A DNA stretch of 64,000 nt. It comes from Limnohabitans sp. B9-3. Its GTDB lineage: Bacteria; Pseudomonadota; Gammaproteobacteria; Burkholderiales; Burkholderiaceae_C. The notes beneath the pieces were generated by a model. That model was not told the origin of the DNA and did not search any database. It saw nothing but the letters and a program-made list of their open reading frames with translations. Where the stretch lies: assembly GCF_002778325.1 (NCBI RefSeq), contig NZ_NESI01000001.1, positions 248,001-312,000 of the forward strand, written 5' to 3'. The position numbers and the translations under genes were made by a program. Below, in pieces: positions 27,205 through 36,182 of this stretch. Position 1 is the first letter of the stretch. Every line of letters starts with the position of its first letter.

Positions 27205-28476
27205 ATGAACAGCACCTCCTCCAAACTCCCCTACGAACTTCTCATCGGCTGGCGCTACACGCGTGCGGGCCGAGTGGCTGGACGCAATGGCTTTATTTCC
27301 TTCATCTCCGGCGTGTCCATGCTGGGCATCGCGCTAGGCGTGGCAGCCCTCATCATCGTGTTGAGCGTGATGAACGGCTTTCAAAAAGAGGTGCGCGACC
27401 GCATGCTGGCCGTGGTGGCCCACATTGAATTGCTCTCGACGGGTGGCGAAGGCTTTGCCGATGTGAATGCGGTCATGGCCCAAGCCAATCGCAACGCATC
27501 GGTCGTAGCCGCCGCACCATTTGTGGCGCAGCAAGCCTTGATGGCGCGTGGCGACGACATGCGCGGTGCCTTGGTGCGCGGCATTGAGCCCGAACTCGAA
27601 ACCCAAGTGACCGACTTCACCCTGCAATTGCCCCCAGACGTTCGAAGCGCCTTGACGGCGGGCAGCTTCAACGTGGTGCTGGGCGGCGAACTGGCCCATG
27701 CCTTGGGCGTGCGCGTGGGCGACCGCGTGACGTTGGTGGCACCCGGCGGTCAAGTGACACCTGCGGGCGTGATGCCACGATTGAAACAATTGAATGTGGC
27801 CGGTCTGTTCGACTCCGGCCATTACGAATACGACGCCACCTTGGTGCTGATGCACATCGAGGACGCGCAGCGCATCTTCCGCCTTGAAGCGCCCAGCGGC
27901 GTGCGCCTCAAACTCAAAGACGGCCAACAAGCGCGCAGCGTGGCCAGTGAATTGGCCGTGAGCTTCGGCCCAGACGTGATCGTGCGCGATTGGACCCGCC
28001 AAAACCGCACCTGGTTTGCAGCGGTACAGGTTGAAAAACGCATGATGTTCATCATCCTCACCCTGATCGTGGCGGTGGCGGCGTTCAACCTCGTCACCAC
28101 CTTGGTCATGACGGTGACCGACAAACGCGCCGACATCGCCATCTTGCGCACTTTGGGTGCCAGCCCGCGCAGCATCATGGCCATTTTTGTGGTCCAAGGC
28201 GCAACCGTTGGCGTGCTGGGCACCTTGGGTGGATTGCTGATGGGCTGGGGCGTGGCCTGCAACATCGACGTCATCGTGCCCGCCATTGAAAACGCGCTGG
28301 GTGCGAGCTTTTTGCCGCGTGACATTTACCTCATCAGCCGCATGCCCAGCGACCCACAAGCCGCCGACATTTGGCCCATCGCCTTAATTTCGTTGGCGAT
28401 GGCTTTTGTGGCCACGATTTACCCGAGCTGGCGCGCCAGCCGCATCAACCCCGCACAGGCGCTGCGCTATGAATAA
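27205..28476 (+). CDS. lolC: Lipoprotein-releasing ABC transporter permease LolC/E
   Basis: 423 residues from the ATG at 27205; ATG at 27193 is an equally possible start. LolC/E-type permeases extract lipoproteins from the inner membrane for delivery to LolA. There is one N-terminal membrane segment ([28 protein letters not shown], a hallmark), a large periplasmic domain, and three C-terminal membrane segments ([23 protein letters not shown] onwards, with [13 protein letters not shown]). Only one permease gene is present, suggesting a single LolF-like or paired homodimeric permease. The ATPase gene lolD overlaps its end by eight bases. Confidence 0.94.
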   Translation: MNSTSSKLPYELLIGWRYTRAGRVAGRNGFISFISGVSMLGIALGVAALIIVLSVMNGFQKEVRDRMLAVVAHIELLSTGGEGFADVNAVMAQANRNASVVAAAPFVAQQALMARGDDMRGALVRGIEPELETQVTDFTLQLPPDVRSALTAGSFNVVLGGELAHALGVRVGDRVTLVAPGGQVTPAGVMPRLKQLNVAGLFDSGHYEYDATLVLMHIEDAQRIFRLEAPSGVRLKLKDGQQARSVASELAVSFGPDVIVRDWTRQNRTWFAAVQVEKRMMFIILTLIVAVAAFNLVTTLVMTVTDKRADIAILRTLGASPRSIMAIFVVQGATVGVLGTLGGLLMGWGVACNIDVIVPAIENALGASFLPRDIYLISRMPSDPQAADIWPIALISLAMAFVATIYPSWRASRINPAQALRYE

Positions 28477-29185
28477 CGAACCCAGCGCCATGAACCACGC
28501 CATGTCTGCCACCCCACCCGTGTTGACTGCCCGCAACCTGAGCCGCCGTTTCACGGAAGGCCCTCTGGATGTGACGGTGCTGCAAAACATTCACCTCGAC
28601 ATTCACGCAGGCGAAACCGTGGCCATCGTCGGCACCTCGGGCTCGGGCAAAAGCACGCTGCTGCATGTGTTGGGCGGCTTGGACACGCCCAGCACCGGAC
28701 GCGTGTCGCTCATGGGCCGCGATTTGCAGGGCCTGAGCGCCACCGAGCTGGGCGATTTGCGCAACCAGCATTTGGGCTTTGTTTACCAGTTTCATCACCT
28801 CTTACCCGAATTCACCGCGCTCGACAACGTGGCGATGCCGCTGTGGATCCGCCGAATGGACCGCGCAGCCGCCAGCGCGCAAGCGCAAGCCATGTTGGAG
28901 GCTGTGGGCTTGGGCGCACGCCTGCACCACCGCCCCTCCGAGTTGTCGGGTGGCGAACGTCAACGCGTGGCCATTGCGCGCGCCTTGGTCACCCGCCCAG
29001 CGTGTGTGCTGGCCGACGAGCCCACAGGCAACCTCGACCGGCACACCGCCGACCAAGTGTTCGCCCTAATGCTGCAACTGGCCCGTGACCAAGGCACCGC
29101 CTTTGTGCTGGTCACCCACGACGCCAGCTTGGCCGCCCGCTGTGACCGGCAGCTACAACTCAGCCTCGGCCAACTGTCGCAATGA
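28469..29185 (+). CDS. lolD: Lipoprotein-releasing ABC transporter ATPase LolD
   Basis: 238 residues from the ATG at 28469, overlapping the lolC stop. It powers lipoprotein release from the inner membrane. Walker A is GTSGSGKST, the Q-loop region [16 protein letters not shown] has the LolD-type FHHLLPEF sequence, the ABC signature is [15 protein letters not shown] and Walker B is [11 protein letters not shown]. The gene order lolC-lolD with overlap implies a single transcript. Confidence 0.96.
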   Translation: MNNEPSAMNHAMSATPPVLTARNLSRRFTEGPLDVTVLQNIHLDIHAGETVAIVGTSGSGKSTLLHVLGGLDTPSTGRVSLMGRDLQGLSATELGDLRNQHLGFVYQFHHLLPEFTALDNVAMPLWIRRMDRAAASAQAQAMLEAVGLGARLHHRPSELSGGERQRVAIARALVTRPACVLADEPTGNLDRHTADQVFALMLQLARDQGTAFVLVTHDASLAARCDRQLQLSLGQLSQ

Positions 29186-29215
29186 AACAACAAAGTTAAC
29201 AATTTCAATTAAATT

Positions 29216-29230
29216 TACTACTTAGTAGTA
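29216..29230. promoter_or_regulatory. Small palindrome upstream of the J-domain gene
   Basis: TACTAC-TTA-GTAGTA, two six-base arms with a three-base centre, 33 bases upstream of the J-domain start in an AT-rich 77-base intergenic stretch. It could be an operator overlapping the promoter; no regulator is identified. Confidence 0.35.
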
Positions 29231-29262
29231 CTTTGTAGCGTTTTTAGTGTCTAATTCGTTAC

Positions 29263-29607
29263 ATGGACGGATTTAAAGACTTTTACGCAGTGCTGGGCGT
29301 GGCCCCCGCGGCAGCCCCCGAGGTGATTCGGGCGGCCTACCGTGCATTGGCATTGCGTCACCACCCCGATCGCCAAGCGCACCGCGCGATGGACGGTTCG
29401 GTGATGGCCGGTCTGAACAAAGCCTACGAAATCTTGTCGTGCCCCGAACGCCGCCGCACCTACGACCAATGGCGTCACAGCGTGCACATCCAGTTCGCGG
29501 CTGAGCGCATCAACGCCTACCAAAGCCAAATTGGGCCCGCACACCGCACAGCGCCGGTGGTGTTGACCACGTACGACCGACGCGGTCGTTTGCACGCTTA
29601 CGCTTAA
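29263..29607 (+). CDS. Small J-domain protein (DnaJ-like)
   Basis: 114 residues. The J domain fills residues ~5-70: DFYAVLGVAPAAAPEVIRAAYRALALRHHPDR with the HPD tripeptide needed to stimulate DnaK ATPase, then NKAYEILSCPERRRTYDQW. There is no G/F region, zinc domain or client-binding C-terminal domain, so it is a class III J-protein that may recruit DnaK to a specific partner. It is convergent with nhaR and separated from lolD by 77 bases. Confidence 0.9.
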   Translation: MDGFKDFYAVLGVAPAAAPEVIRAAYRALALRHHPDRQAHRAMDGSVMAGLNKAYEILSCPERRRTYDQWRHSVHIQFAAERINAYQSQIGPAHRTAPVVLTTYDRRGRLHAYA

Positions 29608-29631
29608 AACACTGCGTCGCGGGACACTGGA

Positions 29632-30528
29632 TTAGCCATTGAACAAACGCCCACGCGCGTTTTGCGTAATGGCCGCCACACACGGGTGGCTGATGCGTCG
29701 CTCCACCGACACCGCAAAAAACTCCTCCACCAACTCGTCGCTACGGCCCAGCACCTCCACGCCGTAATGCGCCACGGTTTCATCTTCCAAGATCGTGGGT
29801 GACATGAACACACCGCGGCCTTCACGCCCAAAAGCGGTCATCAACGCTCCGTCGTCAAACTCGCCCACCACCCGAGGGTGCAGGTGGTGCTTGGCCAGCC
29901 AGCCCTCTAACTGCTGACGCACCGAGGAGGCAGCGCCCTGAATCAGCATGGGGGCGTTGTGCAAGCATTGTGGAAACTCCCCTTGCAACGACGCTTTGAG
30001 GGCGGGTGTGCAGAAAAAGCTCATGGGCGTGGTGCCCAAGGCATGGTTGAAGGCTTTCACACTGATACGCCGTGACAGCGGCTCATCGGCAATCACCAAG
30101 TCAAGGCGGTGCAGGGCCAACTGGGCCAAAAGATCAGGAAACTTACCCTCGCTGCCAATCAAGCGCACGGGCTGTGCCATCGACATGGCAGGTTCCAACA
30201 AGCGGTACGCGACTGACTTGGCCACAGAATCGGCCACACCGACCCGAAAATCTAAGATTTGGGTCTCATTGTTGGCTTGGCGCATGGCATTTTGAAGCTC
30301 CGCGCCTAAGTTAAAAATACCATCGGCGTAGCCCAACGCGGTCCGCCCAGCGTCGGTCAACTCCAATTGGCGGCCATTTTTTCGAAACAACTGCCGGCCT
30401 AAGCTGTCCTCCAGCAATTTGATTTGACCTGACAGGGTTTGGGGGGTGGTGTGCAGCTGCTCGCCGGCACGCATCACGCCGCCGGCACGGGCCGTGACCC
30501 AAAAATAGTAGAGGTGCTTGAAATTCAT
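29632..30528 (-). CDS. nhaR: LysR-family transcriptional activator NhaR
   Basis: 298 residues. The N-terminal winged helix (MNFKHLYYFWVTARAGGVMRAGEQLH...TPQTLSGQIKLLE) and the whole-length style match NhaR, the LysR-type activator of the Na+/H+ antiporter gene nhaA and, in E. coli, of pgaABCD. The effector-binding domain follows. Neither nhaA nor pga genes are in the window, so its targets here are unknown. A T-N11-A palindrome lies 18 bases upstream of the start, consistent with autoregulation. It is divergent from the IscR-like gene. Confidence 0.88.
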   Translation of the reverse strand: MNFKHLYYFWVTARAGGVMRAGEQLHTTPQTLSGQIKLLEDSLGRQLFRKNGRQLELTDAGRTALGYADGIFNLGAELQNAMRQANNETQILDFRVGVADSVAKSVAYRLLEPAMSMAQPVRLIGSEGKFPDLLAQLALHRLDLVIADEPLSRRISVKAFNHALGTTPMSFFCTPALKASLQGEFPQCLHNAPMLIQGAASSVRQQLEGWLAKHHLHPRVVGEFDDGALMTAFGREGRGVFMSPTILEDETVAHYGVEVLGRSDELVEEFFAVSVERRISHPCVAAITQNARGRLFNG

Positions 30529-30545
30529 CGCTAATGTGCTGATTG

Positions 30546-30560
30546 TTCGTTTTTAACGAA
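30546..30560. promoter_or_regulatory. LysR-box-like palindrome upstream of nhaR
   Basis: TTCGTT-TTT-AACGAA, perfect six-base arms with the T-N11-A spacing of LysR-type binding sites. It lies in the 129-base interval between nhaR and the divergent IscR-like gene, so NhaR could control both. Confidence 0.5.
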
Positions 30561-30657
30561 GCTATTAAATCAAAAATACGAATTTACACGAAGTGTTTTC
30601 CAGCTTAAAGTTCGTCCATCAAGCATTTTTGGCTTGTATCGAACAAAGGAGTTTGAG

Positions 30658-31188
30658 ATGCGTTTAAGTACCAAAAGCAGATTTGCCGTCACCGCCATGA
30701 TCGATGTGGCATTGCGCGAGACCCAAGGTCCCGTGGCCTTGGCCGCCATCAGCGCACGTCAACACATCTCGCTGTCTTACTTGGAACAGCTGTTCAGCAA
30801 ATTGCGCAAAGCTTCGCTCGTCGAAAGCACCCGCGGCCCAGGAGGCGGCTACACCTTAGCCCGACACGCCCAAGCGGTCACCGTGGCCGACATCATCGGC
30901 GCAGTGGATGCAGATGGCAGCAGCAAACCCTACCAACAAGAGGGCGTCGATGGCAGCAGTTTGCTGACCCACGATCTTTGGGACAACCTGAACCAAAAAA
31001 TGGTGGATCACCTGTCGTCCATTACGTTGCACCAGCTGATGCAAGAAACGCTGGCCAAAGGGGCAAATGTCGAACTTCGCCCTGCCAACAAACGCGGCAT
31101 TTTTACGCAACGCGACAAGGCAACGTTCAAAGTCAATGCACCGAACTCGGTGTTCGCCTTGGGCGGCAACTGGGTACCGTCGCGTTAA
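30658..31188 (+). CDS. Rrf2/IscR-like transcription factor without cysteines
   Basis: 176 residues from the ATG at 30658, preceded by AAAGGAG. The N-terminal winged helix (MRLSTKSRFAVTAMIDVAL ... ISLSYLEQLFSKLR ... STRGPGGGY) is nearly that of IscR. IscR holds a [2Fe-2S] cluster with three Cys and one His; here the loop at residues 84-105 has no cysteine and the protein has none at all, while the equivalent His (H105 in LTHDLW) is kept. It must therefore act without an iron-sulfur cluster, like the apo form of IscR, which still binds type 2 sites. No isc/suf genes are nearby. Confidence 0.92.
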   Translation: MRLSTKSRFAVTAMIDVALRETQGPVALAAISARQHISLSYLEQLFSKLRKASLVESTRGPGGGYTLARHAQAVTVADIIGAVDADGSSKPYQQEGVDGSSLLTHDLWDNLNQKMVDHLSSITLHQLMQETLAKGANVELRPANKRGIFTQRDKATFKVNAPNSVFALGGNWVPSR

Positions 31189-31245
31189 CTCACCTCAGCG
31201 CCGTCACGGCTGGCGCGCCTTCTCGGGTTTGGTACGCTGTGCCTC

Positions 31246-32076
31246 ATGCCTTGGATTGACACGCACTGCCACCTAGACGCCGCCGAGTTTGACCCTGACC
31301 GTAGCGCCATGCGCCAACGCGCTCGCGCAGCTGGGGTTGCGCATTGCGTGATCCCCGCTGTTGCGGCGGGCAATTTTGAAACCGTACGCGACTTGGCCCA
31401 TGCCCAAGATGACCATTACGCCTTGGGCATTCACCCGCTGTTCACCCCGCAAGCCACGACGGAGCATTTAGCCCAACTCGACGCTGCTTTGCACGCCAAC
31501 AAAGACGACCCCCGTTTGGTCGCGGTGGGCGAAATTGGCTTGGATGGCTTTGTGCCCAGCCTCAACACCCCCGATGCCTTAGCGCAACAACGGCGTTTTT
31601 ACACCGCACAACTCAAACTCGCACAACGCCACCAACTGCCCGTGATCCTGCATGTGCGCCGCTCTGCCGACTGGCTCCTGCAAGGCTTGCGTCAAACCCG
31701 TGTGGTGGGCGGCATTGCCCATGCGTTCAACGGCAGCTTGCAGCAGGCGCAGGCCTTCATCGCCTTGGGCTTCAAGCTGGGGTTTGGCGGCGCATTGACG
31801 TACGAGCGCGCCTTGCAATTGCGACGCTTGGCCACAGAACTGCCGCTGTCTGCGCTGGTGCTCGAAACCGATGCCCCCGACATTCCCCCACATTGGCTCT
31901 ACGCCACGGCCGAGCAACGCGCGGCCGGCACGCCCCAAGGCCGCAACGAGCCGGCAGAGTTGCCACGCATCGCCCAAGTGTTGGCTGATTTGCGTGGCAT
32001 TTCGCTGACCGAGCTGGCCGCTGTCACCACCGCGAATGCACGTTCCGCCTTGCCGCGCCTACAATTGAAACCGTGA
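31246..32076 (+). CDS. TatD-family metal-dependent hydrolase
   Basis: 276 residues. The TIM-barrel amidohydrolase metal ligands are visible: DTHCH (H7, H9), GEIGLD, LHVRRS, AHAF and LETDAPDI. TatD proteins are magnesium-dependent 3'-5' DNases/RNases; some act in DNA repair or quality control. It starts a tightly packed run with a PHP phosphatase, an EamA transporter and yciO; its stop overlaps the next start by four bases (GTGA). Confidence 0.93.
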   Translation: MPWIDTHCHLDAAEFDPDRSAMRQRARAAGVAHCVIPAVAAGNFETVRDLAHAQDDHYALGIHPLFTPQATTEHLAQLDAALHANKDDPRLVAVGEIGLDGFVPSLNTPDALAQQRRFYTAQLKLAQRHQLPVILHVRRSADWLLQGLRQTRVVGGIAHAFNGSLQQAQAFIALGFKLGFGGALTYERALQLRRLATELPLSALVLETDAPDIPPHWLYATAEQRAAGTPQGRNEPAELPRIAQVLADLRGISLTELAAVTTANARSALPRLQLKP

Positions 32077-32930
32077 GCACTTCTATCCTGAACGCCGATC
32101 TGCACTGTCACTCCGTGATGTCGGACGGCACCCTGACCCCCGAGCAACTCGCCGCGCGTGCCAAGGCCAACGGCGTCGAGTTGTGGTCTTTGACCGACCA
32201 TGACGAAATCAGTGGCCAAGCTCGCGCCATTGCGGCGGCACAGGCGCAGGGCATGAAATACCTCACTGGCACTGAAATTTCCGTCACGTTTGCCAACAAG
32301 ACCGTGCATATCGTCGGCTTGGGCTTTGACCACACCAACGCGGCCTTGATCCAAGGCCTGCACAACACACGCGGCGGACGCAGCGAACGCGCCCAAGAAA
32401 TGGCTGAAGGCTTGGCCAAAGTCGGTATCCATGGTGCCTTTGAAGGCGCGCTCAAATTTGTGGGCAACCCCGAGCTCATTTCGCGCACCCACTTTGCGCG
32501 TTTCTTGGTCGAAAGCGGCGCCTGCCAAGACACCCATGAGGTGTTTCGCAATTACCTGACCGAAGGCAAACCGGGCTTTGTGCCGCACCGCTGGGCCACG
32601 CTCAAAAACGCGGTGCAATGGATCACCGAGGCCCAAGGGATTGCGGTGATCGCCCACCCCGGACGTTACGACTTCACGGCCAACGAAGAGTACGCCTTGT
32701 TCACCGAGTTCAAAGCCCACGGCGGCCAAGGTGTCGAAGTGGTGACCGGCAGCCACACCGTGCCCGAATACGTGGAATACGCGGACATGGCCCGTGAGTT
32801 CAATTTACTCGCATCCCGCGGCAGCGATTTTCACAGCCCTGATGAGAGTCGCATCGACTTGGGCACCTTGCCTTGGTTGCCAGGGCAGCTCACCCCCGTG
32901 TGGGATGCGCTGGCCCACCGCATCCAGTGA
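32073..32930 (+). CDS. PHP-domain nucleotide phosphatase (RNase AM/TrpH type)
   Basis: 285 residues, GTG start overlapping the tatD stop. The PHP fold is clear: ADLHCHSVMSDGTL, LTDHDEISG, GTEISV, AHPGRY and GSDFHSP supply metal-binding His/Asp residues. The closest characterised type is the 3',5'-nucleoside bisphosphate phosphatase / 5'-3' exoribonuclease RNase AM (yciV, earlier trpH) of E. coli, which dephosphorylates pAp and trims RNA 5' ends. Its pairing with yciO, as in enterobacteria (yciV-yciO), supports this. Confidence 0.9.
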   Translation: MSTSILNADLHCHSVMSDGTLTPEQLAARAKANGVELWSLTDHDEISGQARAIAAAQAQGMKYLTGTEISVTFANKTVHIVGLGFDHTNAALIQGLHNTRGGRSERAQEMAEGLAKVGIHGAFEGALKFVGNPELISRTHFARFLVESGACQDTHEVFRNYLTEGKPGFVPHRWATLKNAVQWITEAQGIAVIAHPGRYDFTANEEYALFTEFKAHGGQGVEVVTGSHTVPEYVEYADMAREFNLLASRGSDFHSPDESRIDLGTLPWLPGQLTPVWDALAHRIQ

Positions 32931-33817
32931 TGAAACCACCCGCTCCCGGCGCTTTCGCTGGCATGACCTACGCCGTGATTGCCATGGCGTGCTTTGCGGT
33001 ACTGGACACCACCAATAAGTTTTTGATCGCCAGCGTGCCCTTGCTGATGGTGCTGTGGTTTCGCTACACCTTCCAAGCCGTGGCCACCACGGCCGTGATG
33101 TGGCCACGTCGTGGCCTTCGCATGTTTCACACGGCCAGCTTCAAATTGCAAATGCTGCGGGGGCTGCTACTGCTCATTTGCAGCGTGCTCGGCTTTGCCA
33201 GTTTGCAGCGCATGCCTGTGGCCGAGTTCAGTGCCATCGCCATGCTGACCCCGCTGGCCGTCACGTTTTTGGCCCGATTTGTGATGAAAGAACATGTCTC
33301 GCGTTGGCGCTGGCTGTTTGTGATGGGCGGCTTGGGCGGCGCACTGCTGATCGTGCGTCCCGGCGGCAGCATGGACACCAGCGCGGCTTGGCTACCGCTG
33401 ACCATGGTGGTCGCCTATGCCAGCTTTCAAACGCTGACCAGCTACATGGCCAAGACCGAAAGCCCCGTCACCATGCACATCTACACCGGCTGGGTGGGCT
33501 TTGCCATCGCCTCGGTCTTGGTACTCAGCGCATGGACGACCGACCTCACCCGCACGCAATGGCTGCTGATGTGCTTGATTGGCTTTGCCGGCACTTTGGG
33601 GCATTATTTGTTGATCGTCGCTTTCTCAAAGGCACCTGCAGCCAACGTCACACCATTTTTGTACAGCAGCATTGGCTTTGCCACGTTGGGCGGCTGGTGG
33701 GTGTTCGGCGATGTGCCCGACCGCATTGCCATGGTGGGTATGCTGCTGATTGCTCTGTGCGGCTTAGGCGCAGGCTGGCTCACCCAACGCGAAAACCAAA
33801 AGGCCCAACGGGTGTGA
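32930..33817 (+). CDS. EamA-family (DMT) transporter
   Basis: 295 residues from the ATG at 32930, which overlaps the PHP stop by one base (TGATG). Ten membrane segments in two repeats, with FAVLDTTNKFLI and LWFRYTFQ in the first repeat. It belongs to the RhaT/S-adenosylmethionine-uptake-like branch of DMT permeases by appearance, but the substrate is unknown. It is embedded in the tatD-PHP-yciO unit and clearly co-translated. Confidence 0.88.
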   Translation: MKPPAPGAFAGMTYAVIAMACFAVLDTTNKFLIASVPLLMVLWFRYTFQAVATTAVMWPRRGLRMFHTASFKLQMLRGLLLLICSVLGFASLQRMPVAEFSAIAMLTPLAVTFLARFVMKEHVSRWRWLFVMGGLGGALLIVRPGGSMDTSAAWLPLTMVVAYASFQTLTSYMAKTESPVTMHIYTGWVGFAIASVLVLSAWTTDLTRTQWLLMCLIGFAGTLGHYLLIVAFSKAPAANVTPFLYSSIGFATLGGWWVFGDVPDRIAMVGMLLIALCGLGAGWLTQRENQKAQRV

Positions 33818-33823
33818 GTTGGT

Positions 33824-34459
33824 ATGGCCCAGTTTCTCCAAGTGCACCCCGATAACCCGCAGCCCCGCTTGCTCAAGCAGGCCGTTGCGTTGCTCGAGCG
33901 CGGCGGTGTGCTGGCCGTGCCCACCGACTCCAGCTATGCCTTGGTCTGCCACTTGGACGACAAAGCGGCGGTGGAGCACATGCGCCGCATTCGCCAAGTC
34001 GATGACAAACATCACCTGACCTTGATGTGTCGCGACCTGTCTGAGCTGGCGAATTACGCCAAGGTCGACAACCGGCAATACCGCTTGCTCAAAGCCGCCA
34101 CGCCTGGTGCCTACACCTTCATTTTGGAAGCCACCAAAGAAGTGCCGAGGCGTGTCAGCCACCCGCAGCGCAAAACCATTGGGCTGCGCGTGCCTCTGAA
34201 CCGCACCTTGCTCGACCTTCTGGCACTACACGGCGCGCCCCTCTTGGCCACCACCTTGATTCCGCCCGACGAGACGGAGCCCTTGAACGACGCCGAAGAA
34301 ATTCGCGACCGCTTTGAACACGAACTGGCCGCCGTCATCGACGCGGGTGCCTGTGCGCTGGCGCCCACCACCGTGGTTGATTTAACGCCGATGTCCAGCG
34401 GAGGCGACCCTGAAGTGATTCGCCAAGGACGTGGCCCGCTCGACATTTTGGGATTTTGA
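33824..34459 (+). CDS. yciO: YciO-type Sua5/YrdC-family protein
   Basis: 211 residues. Over most of its length the sequence follows E. coli YciO (HPDNPQPRLLKQAV, PTDSSYALVCHLDDK, RIRQVDDKHHLTLMCRDLSELANYA, KTIGLRVP). The family shares the YrdC fold with TsaC, which makes threonylcarbamoyl-AMP for t6A in tRNA; YciO lacks the canonical TsaC signature and does not simply replace it, so its role is RNA- or nucleotide-related but unsettled. It ends the tatD-PHP-EamA-yciO unit. Confidence 0.92.
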   Translation: MAQFLQVHPDNPQPRLLKQAVALLERGGVLAVPTDSSYALVCHLDDKAAVEHMRRIRQVDDKHHLTLMCRDLSELANYAKVDNRQYRLLKAATPGAYTFILEATKEVPRRVSHPQRKTIGLRVPLNRTLLDLLALHGAPLLATTLIPPDETEPLNDAEEIRDRFEHELAAVIDAGACALAPTTVVDLTPMSSGGDPEVIRQGRGPLDILGF

Positions 34460-34498
34460 GCGTTAAATGGTTGGCTGATATTCCAGAGGAACCCAGCC

Positions 34499-35461
34499 AT
34501 GACGATCTGCCAAGGCTTACGCCTCTTTCTACTTTCACTGAGTTTTGCGGCCAGCTCAACTTGGGCGCAAACCACAACCCACCTGTGGCCCACCGTGCTC
34601 TTCATCAAAGGCCAAGACCTGTGCCAATACGAGGATGCCTACGCCAGCAGTCGTAGCGCACAAGTCAGCGAAATCACCTCTCAGCTCAAAGACCTCATGC
34701 GCATGGGCGCCTCGACGCCCGAGGGCTTAGACGCTTTGCTCGCCATTGACAGCCTGGTAGACAAAAACCGCAGCTTGGCCACGACCGGCACGCGCATGGA
34801 CATCACCTTGGAAGCCAGCTTGAAGGCTTACTTGGACCGCATGTACCTGGGCTTCAGCCCCAAAGACATTCGCTTGCAATTCTTCAATCCAGCGCCACTG
34901 AACGAGGTGCTCAAAACACTGCGAGAAAACCCGCGCAATGGCGTCATCAGCAACCAGCAGTTGGCAGCGTTGTCGGGCTTTGTGTGGGGCACCTACGCTT
35001 ACGGCCCGGGCTGCAAAGGCGATTTGGTGGTGACCGTGCACGTGGAGATTCATGGCGGCAACTCGGTGAGCTTTCAGGCCCAAGGCAAGCCCGAGAACGT
35101 GATGTCCTTGATCGCAGCTGAGATGGTTCGGCACTTTCAGCGCACCACCTTTCCAACGGCTGTGGTCATGGGTGAAAAAACCTTGGTCTTGATCGGCACG
35201 GCGGGCTCGCCCATCAACAAGGCGCCCACACCACAGATCGCAGAACGCTCTTGTACCTTGATCAAAGCGCGGCTACCCACCCAAGATGAGTATGAATTCT
35301 TGTCCATCATGGGCGATTGGAACAACGGCGTTTCGCTGGACCACAAGGTGTGGGCCATGTCCAGCAACCGTGTACTGGCACCCGACATGCGCAACCCAAG
35401 CCCTGTGCGGGGTCACGTCGACGTGAATTACGAAGAGGTGTATTTCTACTGCGTGCGCTAG
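34499..35461 (+). CDS. Predicted periplasmic protein of unknown function
   Basis: 320 residues, start supported by GAGGA eight bases upstream. A Sec signal peptide (about residues 1-23, ending TWA|Q) leads a soluble domain without recognised motif to about 240. The tail (from about 254) carries ARLPTQDEYEFL, GDWNNGVSLDHKVWA and RNPSPVRGHVDVN, a pattern reminiscent of the C-type-lectin-like ends of FGE/SUMF1 or DUF1566-type proteins, but without the FGE catalytic cysteines visible. I cannot assign a function. It lies between yciO and an M50 protease on the same strand. Confidence 0.8.
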   Translation: MTICQGLRLFLLSLSFAASSTWAQTTTHLWPTVLFIKGQDLCQYEDAYASSRSAQVSEITSQLKDLMRMGASTPEGLDALLAIDSLVDKNRSLATTGTRMDITLEASLKAYLDRMYLGFSPKDIRLQFFNPAPLNEVLKTLRENPRNGVISNQQLAALSGFVWGTYAYGPGCKGDLVVTVHVEIHGGNSVSFQAQGKPENVMSLIAAEMVRHFQRTTFPTAVVMGEKTLVLIGTAGSPINKAPTPQIAERSCTLIKARLPTQDEYEFLSIMGDWNNGVSLDHKVWAMSSNRVLAPDMRNPSPVRGHVDVNYEEVYFYCVR

Positions 35462-35507
35462 GCCCCGTCCAGAGGGGGCTAAGGGCTTTCAATGCGACAA
35501 TTGTTGG

Positions 35508-36179
35508 GTGAATTTTCCTGACCTGATTCAAACCATTTTGATTTATGCCTTGCCCGTGGTGTTTGCCATCACGTTGCACGAGGCGGCGCATGGTTACGTG
35601 GCGCACCGCTTAGGTGACAACACCGCGTGGATGATGGGCCGTGTCACCCTCAACCCCTTGCCGCACATCGACCCCATGGGCACCTTGGTGATGCCTGTGG
35701 TTCTGTTTTTAGCCACGGGCGGTAACTTTTTGTTTGGCTATGCCCGCCCCGTGCCCGTGCGCTTTGGCAACTTGAACCACCCCAAACGCGACATGATTTG
35801 GGTCGCGTTGGCTGGCCCTGTGTCCAATTTATTGCAAGCGCTGATGTGGGGTGTAGTGATTTACGCCTTGGCAGGCGCAGGGGTGCAAGAGCGCTTCTTT
35901 TTAGAAGTCGCCAAAGCGGGCATCAAAGTCAATGCCGTCATGTTCGCCTTCAACCTGTTTCCTTTGCCCCCGCTCGATGGCGGGCGCATCTTGGTCGGCC
36001 TGCTGCCTTGGAAACAGGCCGTGTGGCTGTCCAAAGTAGAGCCTTGGGGCTTTTACATCGTCATGGCCTTGGTGGTGATGGGCTTCATCAACACCTTTTG
36101 GATGGCGCCCCTGATGGCGGTGACCTTTGAACTGTTGCGCTTGCTGCTCAGCCCCCTTGAATTTTTACTGAAGTCCTGA
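35508..36179 (+). CDS. Site-2 protease family (M50) membrane metallopeptidase
   Basis: 223 residues, GTG start. The zinc motif HEAAH (in ITLHEAAHGYVAHRLGD) lies in the first membrane region, and the third zinc ligand Asp is in LPPLDGGRI. About six hydrophobic segments. Short M50 proteases of this class, lacking a PDZ domain, are widely conserved with trpS in Burkholderiales; their clients are mostly unknown. trpS begins three bases after its stop. Confidence 0.93.
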   Translation: MNFPDLIQTILIYALPVVFAITLHEAAHGYVAHRLGDNTAWMMGRVTLNPLPHIDPMGTLVMPVVLFLATGGNFLFGYARPVPVRFGNLNHPKRDMIWVALAGPVSNLLQALMWGVVIYALAGAGVQERFFLEVAKAGIKVNAVMFAFNLFPLPPLDGGRILVGLLPWKQAVWLSKVEPWGFYIVMALVVMGFINTFWMAPLMAVTFELLRLLLSPLEFLLKS

Positions 36180-36182
36180 CAT

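Noticed and set aside
27334-28359. 341-codon minus-strand frame opposite lolC
   Set aside because: Shadow of a conserved gene, His/Gln/Ala rich, no family features.
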